A stretch of DNA of 64,000 bases. It comes from Tsuneonella rigui (GTDB lineage: Bacteria; Pseudomonadota; Alphaproteobacteria; Sphingomonadales; Sphingomonadaceae). Every line of letters begins with the position of its first letter. Within the stretch, counting starts at the first letter, position 1. The translations under genes were made by a program, and so were the position numbers. Location of the stretch: positions 1 to 64,000 of the forward strand of contig NZ_RSEL01000015.1 of the NCBI RefSeq assembly GCF_003958625.1, read 5' to 3'. This document shows, piece after piece, positions 34,460 to 43,553 of the stretch. Below the pieces are notes generated by a model that made no database searches, was not told the origin of the DNA, and saw only the letters and a program-made list of their open reading frames with translations.

Positions 34460-34463
<4 letters not shown>
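33897..34463 (-). CDS. rfbC: dTDP-4-dehydrorhamnose 3,5-epimerase
   Basis: 188 aa cupin-fold epimerase. Conserved parts are [43 protein letters not shown], which contains the catalytic His, the [17 protein letters not shown] strand and [11 protein letters not shown]. It acts after RfbB. The start overlaps the rfbA stop by 4 bp. With RfbA and RfbB it yields dTDP-4-keto-L-rhamnose. Confidence 0.95.
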
Positions 34464-35341
<878 letters not shown>

Positions 35342-35412
35342 GTGACCTCGAACCCTTTTGTCAGGCCGATCGCGTTCGGCTCGGCGCGCCTCTTAGGGGC
35401 GGGGGGTATGGC

Positions 35413-36321
35413 TTACAACCCGCCAACTTGCCCAGCTTGACGAAGGAGTCGGGTGACGACTTCGTCCGTTCGCTCGAATGGGAGATACGCCACCGCCGCG
35501 TTGTCCTTTTCCGCGAGCAGGTTGGGCTCAAACAGGCTGGCATGAAGCCCCGGCGCGGCTCGGCGGAGGAGCGCGAGCACGAACGACGGCACGGTCACGA
35601 TGCGCGCCCGCAAGGCGAGTGCTTGCGCCGCATCGCGCATCATGGCCGGGGTGTAAGGCAGCGGATCGGCTGCGGCGAAGGTGCCGCCCCGGCCTGCCGC
35701 GATCAGGCCCGCGATCGTCGCCGCGAGCCCGTCGTAACTCAGCATCGAGCGCGGCGTGGGCCAGGGGGCGGCAGGGATCACGCCAGTTCGGCAGGTCAGG
35801 CGAACCAACTGCGCGAGCTTGTCCGTGCCGCCCCCGATCAGGATCGGCACGCGCAGGATGGTCAGTCTGTCGCCCAGCCCGCATTCGCGCAGGCGCTCTT
35901 CGGCGGCGAGCTTCGAACGGCCGTAGTCGCCAGTCGGTTGCGTCGGCGCGTCGCTGCCCACCGCGTGCGCCGCGCCGAACACCGAGAACGATGAGATCTG
36001 CACAAAGCGCGCCGCGCCCTCCTCGGCTGCGCGGCGAGCCCAGGCGAGCGGTACTTCGCAGTTGGCTCGGGTCAGCGTCGCTACGTCGCCATCGGGTGTG
36101 CCGGCGCAGTTCACGATCGTGGCGCCACTCAGTGATGCATCGGTCGGCACCTGATCGTAGGCTTCGACGATGATTTCGCCCATTACCCCGGTTGGCCGGC
36201 GGACAACCGGCAGTGTCGTCGCGAGGGGAAGGCAATTCATCAGCGCCCGCGCCGCCCGGCTCGCCCCTCCTATCAGGATCACCGGCCCGTCCTGCCTCTC
36301 GTGCGCACTTTCTTGTGACAT
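35413..36321 (-). CDS. NAD-dependent SDR, WbpV-like 4-reductase candidate
   Basis: 302 aa extended SDR. The N-terminal Rossmann motif is atypical (ILIGGASRAARAL) but the catalytic pair is clear in GDYGRSKLAAEE, and FVQISSFSVFG and RVPILIGGG are typical of the sugar 4-reductases/epimerases of the WbpV/WcaG type. It is divergent from the phosphoglycosyl transferase at 36350 and close to the WbpM-type dehydratase. In Pseudomonas, WbpM, WbpV and WbpL form UDP-FucNAc/QuiNAc and load it on undecaprenyl phosphate; this gene trio looks equivalent. It could instead be the missing RfbD-like reductase, but the sequence lacks the usual RfbD motifs. Confidence 0.7.
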   Translation of the reverse strand: MSQESAHERQDGPVILIGGASRAARALMNCLPLATTLPVVRRPTGVMGEIIVEAYDQVPTDASLSGATIVNCAGTPDGDVATLTRANCEVPLAWARRAAEEGAARFVQISSFSVFGAAHAVGSDAPTQPTGDYGRSKLAAEERLRECGLGDRLTILRVPILIGGGTDKLAQLVRLTCRTGVIPAAPWPTPRSMLSYDGLAATIAGLIAAGRGGTFAAADPLPYTPAMMRDAAQALALRARIVTVPSFVLALLRRAAPGLHASLFEPNLLAEKDNAAVAYLPFERTDEVVTRLLRQAGQVGGL

Positions 36322-36349
36322 GGCGGGCGTGAAGCTAAGGCCTCGCGCG

Positions 36350-36955
36350 ATGTCAATCCGGGCCGCACCCCTCCAACGCGCGTTCGATCTCGCGATCGCC
36401 GTGCCCGCGGCGCTTGTCGCCGTGGTTCCCTGTCTCCTTCTGCTCGCGGCGATTCGCTTGGAATCGCCCGGCTCGCCGCTGTTCGTTCAGCGCCGGGTCG
36501 GTCGCGGGCAGCGGCCTTTCGCCATGCTCAAGTTGCGCACGATGCGCGCGGGCACCGCCAATGCCGCCTCGCATGAGGTGGGCACCGCCAGCGTCACCCG
36601 GCTGGGCGGGCTGCTGCGCCATCTCAAGCTCGACGAGCTGCCGCAGCTATGGAACGTGATCGCGGGCGACATGAGCCTTGTCGGTCCGCGGCCATGCCTG
36701 CCCAACCAGGCCGAATTGGTAGCGGCGCGCGCCCGGCGCGGGCTCTACGCGATCCGCCCGGGAGTGACCGGACCGGCGCAGCTCGCCGGCATCGACATGT
36801 CCGATCCGGAGCGTCTCGCCGCTTACGAAGAGGCCTATTACGGGGCCCCGCGCTCGGTCGCGGACTGGCCGCTGCTATGGCGCACGCTGGCGGGCGGAGG
36901 TCGCGGCGATGCGGCCGCGACTGTCGCTGCCTCCGAACGGAGAAAGCGCCCATGA
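36350..36955 (+). CDS. Undecaprenyl-phosphate sugar phosphotransferase (monotopic PGT)
   Basis: 201 aa. Small phosphoglycosyl transferase of the PglC/WbpL-partner/WcaJ-core type. It has one N-terminal membrane segment (FDLAIAVPAALVAVVPCLLLLAAI), then PFAMLKLRTM, HLKLDELPQLWNVIAGDMSLVGPRPCL and YAIRPGVTGPAQLAG, the hallmark of this family, including the Asp-Glu dyad in KLDELPQ. It starts repeat-unit assembly by transferring a phospho-sugar onto undecaprenyl phosphate. The ATG at 36350 is preferred; another in-frame ATG at 36320 overlaps the start of the divergent reductase gene. The end overlaps the dehydratase gene by 4 bp (ATGA). Confidence 0.92.
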   Translation: MSIRAAPLQRAFDLAIAVPAALVAVVPCLLLLAAIRLESPGSPLFVQRRVGRGQRPFAMLKLRTMRAGTANAASHEVGTASVTRLGGLLRHLKLDELPQLWNVIAGDMSLVGPRPCLPNQAELVAARARRGLYAIRPGVTGPAQLAGIDMSDPERLAAYEEAYYGAPRSVADWPLLWRTLAGGGRGDAAATVAASERRKRP

Positions 36956-38892
36956 ACCGCGAAGCGCCGATCTTCGCGGCGATCCTGTCGCTCCCGCGCG
37001 AAGCGAAACGGGTGGTCGCGCTCGCCGCCGACATCGTCATGTGCGTGCTGTCGGTCTACATCGCGTTCTACTTGCGGTTGGGCTTCTGGCCCCCGATCAC
37101 GTCGTATCCGTTGCAGCCGATCGTGGTCTCGATCGCGCTCGCGCTGCCGATCTTCGTCACCTTCGGTCTTTATCGCGCGATCTTCCGTCATGCCGGCGCG
37201 GAGGCGCTGATCGCGATCTTCCGTGCGGTGGCGGTCTACACGATCCCGTTCGCCACCCTCTACACCCTGATCGGAGTCGCCAGTATCCCGCGCACCGTCG
37301 GCCTGATCCAGCCGATCCTGCTCGCCCTGATGGTGAGCGCAACGCGGGTCGGCGTGCGGTTCCTGTTCGCCGAAACGTACACCGAGCGCTGGCGCAAGGA
37401 CCGGGTGCCGCGAGTGGCCATCTACGGCGCGGGCAATGCGGGGCTCGAGCTCGCGGCGGCAATCACCGCGTCGCGGGCGATGCGCGCGATCGCTTTCATC
37501 GACGACGACCCGGCGCTGTGGGGCTCGACCTTGCGCGGCCTGCCGATTCTGCCGCCGGGCAATATGGCGCAGCTGATCGACCGCCACCGGATCGAGGACA
37601 TCCTGCTGGCGATCCCCTCGGCCTCGCGCCGGCGGCGGCTCGAGATTCTCGAATCGTTACGCGGACTGCCGATCCACGTCCGCACCCTGCCCAGCTTCAT
37701 GGACATTGCCCGCGGCACCATCTCGGTCGGCGACTTGCGTGAGCTCGACATCGAGGATTTGCTCGGCCGCGCGACGATCCCGCCCGACGAAGCCTTGCTG
37801 CGGCAGAACGTCACCGGCAAAGTGATCATGGTGACCGGCGCGGGCGGCTCGATCGGCAGCGAGCTATGTCGCCAGATCATCCGCTTCCAGCCAGGCGCGC
37901 TGCTGCTGGTCGATCACTCCGAATACAACCTCTATGCGATCCATCACGAACTGACCGCGCTGGTGGCCGACTCCGCGAACGAGGACGGGGAGGCGCCCGC
38001 ATTGGTGCCGCTGCTCGCGTCGGTCGCGGATACTCGGCGGATGGACGAAATTCTTGCCGCCTGGCGCCCAACCACCGTGGTCCATGCCGCGGCCTACAAG
38101 CACGTCCCGTTGGTCGAGCAGAACGTGCTCGAGGGGATTCGCAACAACGTGTTCGGCACGCGCACGCTGGTCGACGCCGCCCGCCGCGCCGGGGTGGGGC
38201 GATTCATCCTCGTTTCGACCGACAAGGCGGTGCGCCCGACCAACGTGATGGGCGCGACCAAGCGCCTGGCGGAGATGATCCTGCAGGCGGTGCAGGAGGA
38301 AGACCGCTCGATCGTGCTGTCGATGGTCCGCTTCGGCAACGTGCTCGGTTCGAGCGGCTCGGTCATCCCGCTGTTCCGCGAGCAGATCGCCGCCGGCGGG
38401 CCGATCACCATTACCCACCCGGACGTGACCCGCTTCTTCATGACCGTGCCTGAAGCTGCGCAGCTGGTGCTGCAGGCGGGCAGCATGGCGCGCGGCGGCG
38501 AGGTGTTTCTGCTCGACATGGGCGAGCCGGTGCGGATCGTCGATCTGGCGCGCAACATGGTGGAGCTGTCGGGGCTCAAGGTCAGCGACGATGACGACGG
38601 TGACATCGAGATTGTCTTCACCGGCCTGCGTCCGGGCGAGAAGCTTTACGAAGAGCTGCTGATCGGTGACGGCGGAGAGCCGTCGGACCACCCGCGGATC
38701 GTGCGCGCCAACGAAGCCGCGCTGAGCTGGGCAGAACTCGCGCCCGAGTTGGCCGCGCTCGAAGCTACGATCGCGAGCGGCGATTCGGGAGAGGCGCGCG
38801 CGATCCTCGGCCGGCTGGTGACGGGATATCGTCCTGCGGCCGAGATGTTCGACCTGACGTTGGTGCGCGACCGACGCTCGGCCGCGCGCTAG
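36952..38892 (+). CDS. Membrane-bound nucleoside-diphosphate-sugar 4,6-dehydratase (WbpM/PglF/CapD type)
   Basis: 646 aa. Four N-terminal membrane helices (residues about 20-130), a first Rossmann region (RVAIYGAGNAGLELA) and a C-terminal SDR domain (MVTGAGGSIGSELCRQI). In the catalytic loop the usual tyrosine is replaced by methionine: Met433 and Lys437 in NVMGATK, as in WbpM, PglF and other non-inverting dehydratases. The likely reaction is UDP-GlcNAc to UDP-2-acetamido-2,6-dideoxy-4-keto-glucose, the precursor of QuiNAc, FucNAc or bacillosamine. Co-translation with the phosphoglycosyl transferase supports synthesis of the initiating sugar. The stop shares CTAG with the convergent fabI. Confidence 0.92.
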   Translation: MNREAPIFAAILSLPREAKRVVALAADIVMCVLSVYIAFYLRLGFWPPITSYPLQPIVVSIALALPIFVTFGLYRAIFRHAGAEALIAIFRAVAVYTIPFATLYTLIGVASIPRTVGLIQPILLALMVSATRVGVRFLFAETYTERWRKDRVPRVAIYGAGNAGLELAAAITASRAMRAIAFIDDDPALWGSTLRGLPILPPGNMAQLIDRHRIEDILLAIPSASRRRRLEILESLRGLPIHVRTLPSFMDIARGTISVGDLRELDIEDLLGRATIPPDEALLRQNVTGKVIMVTGAGGSIGSELCRQIIRFQPGALLLVDHSEYNLYAIHHELTALVADSANEDGEAPALVPLLASVADTRRMDEILAAWRPTTVVHAAAYKHVPLVEQNVLEGIRNNVFGTRTLVDAARRAGVGRFILVSTDKAVRPTNVMGATKRLAEMILQAVQEEDRSIVLSMVRFGNVLGSSGSVIPLFREQIAAGGPITITHPDVTRFFMTVPEAAQLVLQAGSMARGGEVFLLDMGEPVRIVDLARNMVELSGLKVSDDDDGDIEIVFTGLRPGEKLYEELLIGDGGEPSDHPRIVRANEAALSWAELAPELAALEATIASGDSGEARAILGRLVTGYRPAAEMFDLTLVRDRRSAAR

Positions 38893-39713
38893 CTCAGCGC
38901 GATATCGGGCGCGTCTTCTTGCTTCATGCCGACGAGGTGATAGCCCGCGTCGACGTGGTGCACCTCGCCGGTGACGCCGCTCGCCAGGTCCGACAGCAGG
39001 TAGAGCCCCGCGCCGCCGACGTCCTCGATCGTCACGTTGCGGCGCAGCGGCGAGTTGAGCTCGTTCCACTTGAGGATGTAGCGGAAGTCGCCGATCCCGC
39101 TCGCGGCAAGGGTCTTGATCGGCCCCGCGCTGAGCGCATTCACGCGGATGCCGTCAGGGCCCAGATCATTGGCGAGATACTTCACGCTGGTTTCCAGCGC
39201 CGCCTTGGCCACGCCCATCACGTTGTAGTGCGGGACGACCTTCTCCGCGCCGTAATAGCTCAGCGTCACGATCGAGCCGCCGCCGGTGCCGTCCTCCCCC
39301 AGCGGCTTCATCATCCGCGCCGCGCGCTGGGCGACCGCGACCAGGCTGTAGGCGCTGATGTTCATCGTCATGATGAAGTTGTCGAGGCTGGTGTCGACGT
39401 ACTTGCCGCGCAGCTCGTTCTTGTCGGAAAAGCCGATCGCGTGGACCACGAAGTCGATCGTCTCCCACCGGTCCTTGAGCGTGTCGAACGCCCGGTCGAG
39501 CGCGGCCATGTCGGACACGTCGCAATCGAAGCAGAAGTTGCTGCCGAGTTGCTCGGCGAGCGGCACCACCCGCTTGGCGAGCGCATCGCCCTGGTAGGAG
39601 AACGCGAGCTCCGCGCCGTGCTCGGCCAACTTCTGCGCGATCCCCCAGGCCAGCGACTTGTCGTTGGCGAGACCCATGATCAGGCCCCGTTTGCCTGCCA
39701 TCAGCTTGCTCAT
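38889..39713 (-). CDS. fabI: Enoyl-[acyl-carrier-protein] reductase (FabI)
   Basis: 274 aa SDR that reduces enoyl-ACP in the last step of the fatty acid elongation cycle. GLIMGLANDKSLAWGIA is the typical FabI dinucleotide site, and the catalytic motif Tyr-x6-Lys is in YYGAEKVVPHYNVMGVAKAAL. The end (EVHHVDAGYHLVGM) is also typical. The real start is the ATG at 39713 (MSKLMAGKRG); a far longer open frame upstream reads through the BrkB gene in another frame and is not coding. It overlaps the upstream YihY/BrkB gene by 4 bp. It marks the end of the polysaccharide locus. Confidence 0.95.
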   Translation of the reverse strand: MSKLMAGKRGLIMGLANDKSLAWGIAQKLAEHGAELAFSYQGDALAKRVVPLAEQLGSNFCFDCDVSDMAALDRAFDTLKDRWETIDFVVHAIGFSDKNELRGKYVDTSLDNFIMTMNISAYSLVAVAQRAARMMKPLGEDGTGGGSIVTLSYYGAEKVVPHYNVMGVAKAALETSVKYLANDLGPDGIRVNALSAGPIKTLAASGIGDFRYILKWNELNSPLRRNVTIEDVGGAGLYLLSDLASGVTGEVHHVDAGYHLVGMKQEDAPDIALS

Positions 39714-40750
39714 CCGATACCCTTTTCCTGCATTCGTTCCAGCTCGCGTGCGGCCGCCCTGCGCGCCCGGTCGTCGGCCTGGCCGATGCGGTTTTCCGCC
39801 TCTTCGGGCGTTTCGGCCAGCGCCGCGTTGAGCTCGGCACCGATGACCATCCCTAGGCCCACGAGGTAGAAAAAGAAAAGCGCGATCATGATGCCGGCAA
39901 GGCTGCCGTAGGTCGCGTCGTAGCTGAAGAAGCTGCGGATCGCCGACGGCAGCGCGACGGTGACGCCAATCCACCACAGAGTCGTCGCCAGCGCGCCGGG
40001 CCACTTGGGATAGCGCCGCTTGCGGTACTGTTTGGGGGTCAGGGTGTAGAACAGCAGGTACAGCGAGCCGAACAGGCCAAACGCCGGGATGATACGGCTG
40101 AGGCGCAGCTCGCCGATCGCATGGCTGAACCCGGGCAGGTAAGCGTCGATCACCTCTTGCGCGGTGCCGATCACCACTTGGGCAAGCAGGCTGACCATCA
40201 GCAGCACCACCGCGCCGCCGATCACCCCGGCGGAGAACAGGCGATACTTCCAGAACGCGTGGGTCGCCTTGGTGCCGTAGGCGCGGCGGAGGATGTCGCG
40301 GATGGTCTCGATCAGGCTGGACACGGTCCACAGCCCGACCAGGCCGCCGAGCCACAGGAACCACCCGCTGCGCTCCTCGATCACGCTGCGCGCCACGGGC
40401 TCGATCACGTTCCCGACCAGCGGCGGCAGGGCATAGAGCACCGCGTTGATCGTCGCCGCGCGCTCGCCCTCCTCGCCGATGATCGAGAACACCGCCGCGC
40501 CGAGGATGAAGAAGGGGAAGATCGCCAGGATCGCCATGTAGGCCAGGTTCCCGGCGTGGATGAAGCCGTCGTTGTAGGCGCCAATCAGCACCCGCTTGGC
40601 GATCTCGAACGCCTTGGTGCCGGGCCCCACTTCGCTCAACATCCGGCTGCGGAAGCCGGGCCGGTGATGGAGCGCATCCTTGCGCCGCTCTTCCGGAGAA
40701 AGCGTGTGGACCACGCGTTCCTCGGGGGCGGGCAGGATTTCTTCGCTCAT
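39710..40750 (-). CDS. YihY/BrkB family inner-membrane protein
   Basis: 346 aa with about six membrane helices. IHAGNLAYMAILAIFPFFILGAAVF and the central LWTVSSLIETIRDILRRAYG with PYLLFYTLTP-type regions are characteristic of the Virul_fac_BrkB family. The precise function of the family is unsettled; the former RNase BN assignment is wrong. The start ATG at 40750 leaves a 60-residue charged cytoplasmic head. The C-terminus (EELERM-like charged tail) is rich in Glu/Arg. The gene precedes fabI and overlaps it by 4 bp. Confidence 0.9.
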   Translation of the reverse strand: MSEEILPAPEERVVHTLSPEERRKDALHHRPGFRSRMLSEVGPGTKAFEIAKRVLIGAYNDGFIHAGNLAYMAILAIFPFFILGAAVFSIIGEEGERAATINAVLYALPPLVGNVIEPVARSVIEERSGWFLWLGGLVGLWTVSSLIETIRDILRRAYGTKATHAFWKYRLFSAGVIGGAVVLLMVSLLAQVVIGTAQEVIDAYLPGFSHAIGELRLSRIIPAFGLFGSLYLLFYTLTPKQYRKRRYPKWPGALATTLWWIGVTVALPSAIRSFFSYDATYGSLAGIMIALFFFYLVGLGMVIGAELNAALAETPEEAENRIGQADDRARRAAARELERMQEKGIG

Positions 40751-40794
40751 CGGTTCCTTTGTCGGCCTGCCGCTCTTGTGAAGGCCAAAAGGGC

Positions 40795-41790
40795 CTAAAC
40801 GCCGAGCTTCGAGCGTGGGTTGCGCGTGTCCTGCCAACCTTCGAGCCGCTTGGCCAGTTCCGCGACGTCGTCGGGCAGGTCGATCTCGAGCGTGACCAGT
40901 TGGTCGCCGCGCCCGCCGGCCTTCTTGGAAAAGCCCTTGCCGCCCAGCCGCATGGTGGTGCCGCTGCTAGTGCCCGGCTTGATCGTCAGCATGACCGGCC
41001 CGTCGACCGTCGGCACCTTGACCTTGGCTCCTACGATCGCCTCGTCGAGCGTGATCGGCAGGTCGAGCCTGACATTGTCGCCCTCGCGCCGGAAAAAGGC
41101 GTGGCCGTCGACCGAGATCGTCACGATCCCGTCGCCCGCGCCGCCTGGCCCCACCTGACCCTTGCCCTTGAGACGCATCGTGGTGCCGTCCTCGACGCCG
41201 GCGGGCAGCTTGAGGTCGATCGTCTTGCCGTCGGCGAGCGTGATGCGCTGGTCGGCACGCCGCGCGGCATCGACAAACGAAACGCGCAGGCGATAGGCGA
41301 TGTCGGCGCCCTTCTGCGGCGGAGCCTGCCGCCGCTGCTGGCCGCCGAAGCCGCCGCCCCCAAACGGGCTCGAACGACCGCCACCGCCGCCGAACAAGCC
41401 TTCGAACAGGTCGCCGAGATCGACGCCTTCCGCGCCGCCCCCGAATCCCCCTTGGCCCATGCCCTGCAGGTCTTCAGGCCGGAAACCGCCGCTGCGGCCG
41501 CCGCCGAACCCGCCTCCGCCGAAACCGCCGTTGAAGCCCCCGCCCGTGCCGGCAAACGGGTTGGCCGGGTTGCCATCGGCGTCGATCTCGCCGCGATCGA
41601 ACTGGGCGCGCTTGTCCTTGTCGGACAGCAGGTCGTAGGCGCGGGTGACTTCCGAAAAGCGCTCCGCCGCCTTGGGATTGTCCTTGTTGCGGTCGGGATG
41701 CAGCTCCTTGGCGAGCTTGCGGTAGGCGCTCTTGATCGCCTTGTCGTCGGCGCCGCGCGCTACTCCGAGTGTTGCATAAGGATCAGCCAT
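40795..41790 (-). CDS. DnaJ-like co-chaperone (CbpA type)
   Basis: 331 aa. An N-terminal J domain (PYATLGVARGADDKAIKSAYRKL followed by HPDRNKD with the essential HPD) is joined by a long Gly/Phe-rich linker (residues about 80-165, e.g. GGGFNGGFGGGGFGG) to the DnaJ C-terminal substrate-binding domains. The cysteine-rich zinc finger of DnaJ is absent, which makes it a type-II/CbpA protein. It stimulates Hsp70 ATPase in the cytoplasm. The start is MADPYATLG at 41790; upstream in-frame sequence has no homology. Divergent from pdxH. Confidence 0.93.
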   Translation of the reverse strand: MADPYATLGVARGADDKAIKSAYRKLAKELHPDRNKDNPKAAERFSEVTRAYDLLSDKDKRAQFDRGEIDADGNPANPFAGTGGGFNGGFGGGGFGGGRSGGFRPEDLQGMGQGGFGGGAEGVDLGDLFEGLFGGGGGRSSPFGGGGFGGQQRRQAPPQKGADIAYRLRVSFVDAARRADQRITLADGKTIDLKLPAGVEDGTTMRLKGKGQVGPGGAGDGIVTISVDGHAFFRREGDNVRLDLPITLDEAIVGAKVKVPTVDGPVMLTIKPGTSSGTTMRLGGKGFSKKAGGRGDQLVTLEIDLPDDVAELAKRLEGWQDTRNPRSKLGV

Positions 41791-41960
41791 CGCCGTGTTA
41801 GCTAGGTGAGGCACCGCGCGGGCGCAAGCGAGGCCAAGCTTTCCTACTATTGTGCGGCATTGTAGGGCCGCACGCATGGTGTCCCGTGCGCTCCTCCGAC
41901 AGCCGATCTTTCTCGTCTCCGAAATGGCCACGGGCGGAGCCCGATTTTCTTCGCCAGAAC

Positions 41961-41978
41961 AGTGTGACAAGTGTGACA
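41961..41978. repeat. Tandem 9-bp direct repeat upstream of pdxH
   Basis: AGTGTGACA occurs twice in direct tandem (41961-41969 and 41970-41978), 18 bp before the pdxH ATG in the 206-bp dnaJ-like/pdxH divergent gap. One-turn spacing suggests a regulator binding two equal half-sites, or a promoter element. No more copies were noticed nearby. The rest of the gap shows nothing that I can name. Confidence 0.4.
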
Positions 41979-41996
41979 CGTCCAACGGAGGCAGCG

Positions 41997-42602
41997 ATGG
42001 ACGCTGATAAGTCGGTCCTGCCGGATAGCGATCCGCTGGGCCTGTTCGCAGCCTGGTTTGCCGAGGCGCGCGAGAGCGAGCCCAACGATGCCAACGCGAT
42101 GTCGCTGGCAACCGCTACCCCTGACGGCGCGCCATCGGTGCGGATGGTGCTGCTGAAGGAGTTCGGGGAGCGGGGCTTCACGTTCTACACCAACGCGCAG
42201 AGCCGCAAGGGCGGCGAAATCCTCGCCAATCCACGCGCCGCGCTGCTGTTCCACTGGAAAAGCCTGCGCCGCCAAATCCGCATCGAAGGTCCGCTGAGCG
42301 AGGTCTCGCCCGAACAGGCCGACGATTACTTCCATTCGCGCGCGTTCGTCAGCCAGGTCGGCTCAGCGGCGAGCGACCAGTCGCGTCCGCTCGACGATCG
42401 CCGCACCTACATCGAGCGGGTCGAGGCGCTGGAGGATGCCTGCAAGGCGGCCGGCGAGGTGCCGCGTCCGCCGTACTGGACGGGCTTTACGCTCGATCCG
42501 CAAGCGATCGAGTTCTGGCTCGACCGGCCCAACCGCCTCCACGACCGCCGCCGCTTTACGCGCGTCGGCGAAAGCTGGGCCAGCACGTTGCTCTACCCGT
42601 GA
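41997..42602 (+). CDS. pdxH: Pyridoxamine 5'-phosphate oxidase
   Basis: 201 aa FMN enzyme that oxidises PNP or PMP to the cofactor pyridoxal 5'-phosphate. Characteristic parts are NAMSLATATPDGAPSVRMVLLKEF, FTFYTNAQSRKGGEILANP, FHWKSLRRQIRIEGP and the C-terminal FTLDPQAIEFWLDRPNRLHDRRRF. The ATG at 41997 has GGAGG 5 bases upstream and matches the usual family start; an in-frame extension to 41850 is not family-like. Its 3' end overlaps the CDF transporter start by 4 bp. Confidence 0.95.
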   Translation: MDADKSVLPDSDPLGLFAAWFAEARESEPNDANAMSLATATPDGAPSVRMVLLKEFGERGFTFYTNAQSRKGGEILANPRAALLFHWKSLRRQIRIEGPLSEVSPEQADDYFHSRAFVSQVGSAASDQSRPLDDRRTYIERVEALEDACKAAGEVPRPPYWTGFTLDPQAIEFWLDRPNRLHDRRRFTRVGESWASTLLYP

Positions 42603-43552
42603 GCATCGACCTCGCCGCGACCGAGGCGCGCGCCAGGCTGACCCGCAGCGCCGCGTTCGCCTCGATCGCGATGGCGCTGTTCCTGCTCGCGCTGAAGGCT
42701 TGGGCGACCTGGCGCACCGGTTCGACTGCGATGCTCGGCAGCCTTGCTGACACTGGGCTCGACCTCGTCGCGAGTTGCGCGACACTGTGGGGCGTGTGGT
42801 TCGCCGCCCAGCCCGCCGATGCCGAGCACCGCTTCGGCCACGGCAAGGCCGAGGCATTGGCGGCGATCTTCCAGGTCATGCTGATCGTCGTCTCGGCGAC
42901 CGCGATCCTGTTTCGCGCCGTGAGCCGGCTGGCGTCCGGCGCCGACACGAGCGCCGCGAACGACGGCATCGTCGTCTCGCTGATCGCCATCGCCGCGACG
43001 TTCGTGCTGCTGTGGTGGCAGCGGCGGGTGATCCGCGGCACCGGCAGCGTCGCGATCAAGGCGGACAATGTCCACTACCAGTCGGACCTGCTGCTCAACC
43101 TCGCTGTGATCGCCGCGCTGGTGCTCGACCAGTATTTGGGCTTCGCGCAGGCCGATCCGCTGTTCGGCATCGCCATCGCCGCGTGGCTGATGTGGGGCGC
43201 GTGGCGCGCGGCGAGCGAGGCGATCGACCAGCTGCTCGACCGCGAGTGGCCGGAAGAGAAGCGCCAACGCTTCGTCGAGATCGCCGCCAAGCATCCCGAG
43301 CTGAGCAACCTCCACGACCTGCGCACTCGCACCAGCGGCGCGCACGATTTCGTGCAATTCCACGTCGATCTTCCTGGAGGCATGACCGTGGGCGAGGCGC
43401 ACGAGGTGATCGAGCGGGTCGAGGAGGATTTGTGCCATCACTTCCCCGACATGGAGCTGCTGATCCACATCGACCCCGAGGGGCACGTCGACGAGCCCGA
43501 CAATCCGCTGGTCGAGGAAGACGAATTCGCCAAGCTGGACAAGGAAGCCTGA
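42599..43552 (+). CDS. Cation diffusion facilitator transporter (FieF type)
   Basis: 317 aa. Six membrane helices carry the CDF metal site in the second and fifth helices (SLADTGLDLVAS and the later VHYQSDLLLNLAVI), and HRFGHGKAEALAAIFQ is the family signature before helix 3. The C-terminal ferredoxin-like domain (DLRTRTSGAHDFVQFHVDLP) is present, followed by an acidic tail. It probably exports Fe(II), Zn(II) or Mn(II) against protons. It starts with GTG overlapping the pdxH stop. Confidence 0.92.
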   Translation: MSIDLAATEARARLTRSAAFASIAMALFLLALKAWATWRTGSTAMLGSLADTGLDLVASCATLWGVWFAAQPADAEHRFGHGKAEALAAIFQVMLIVVSATAILFRAVSRLASGADTSAANDGIVVSLIAIAATFVLLWWQRRVIRGTGSVAIKADNVHYQSDLLLNLAVIAALVLDQYLGFAQADPLFGIAIAAWLMWGAWRAASEAIDQLLDREWPEEKRQRFVEIAAKHPELSNLHDLRTRTSGAHDFVQFHVDLPGGMTVGEAHEVIERVEEDLCHHFPDMELLIHIDPEGHVDEPDNPLVEEDEFAKLDKEA

Positions 43553-43553
43553 C

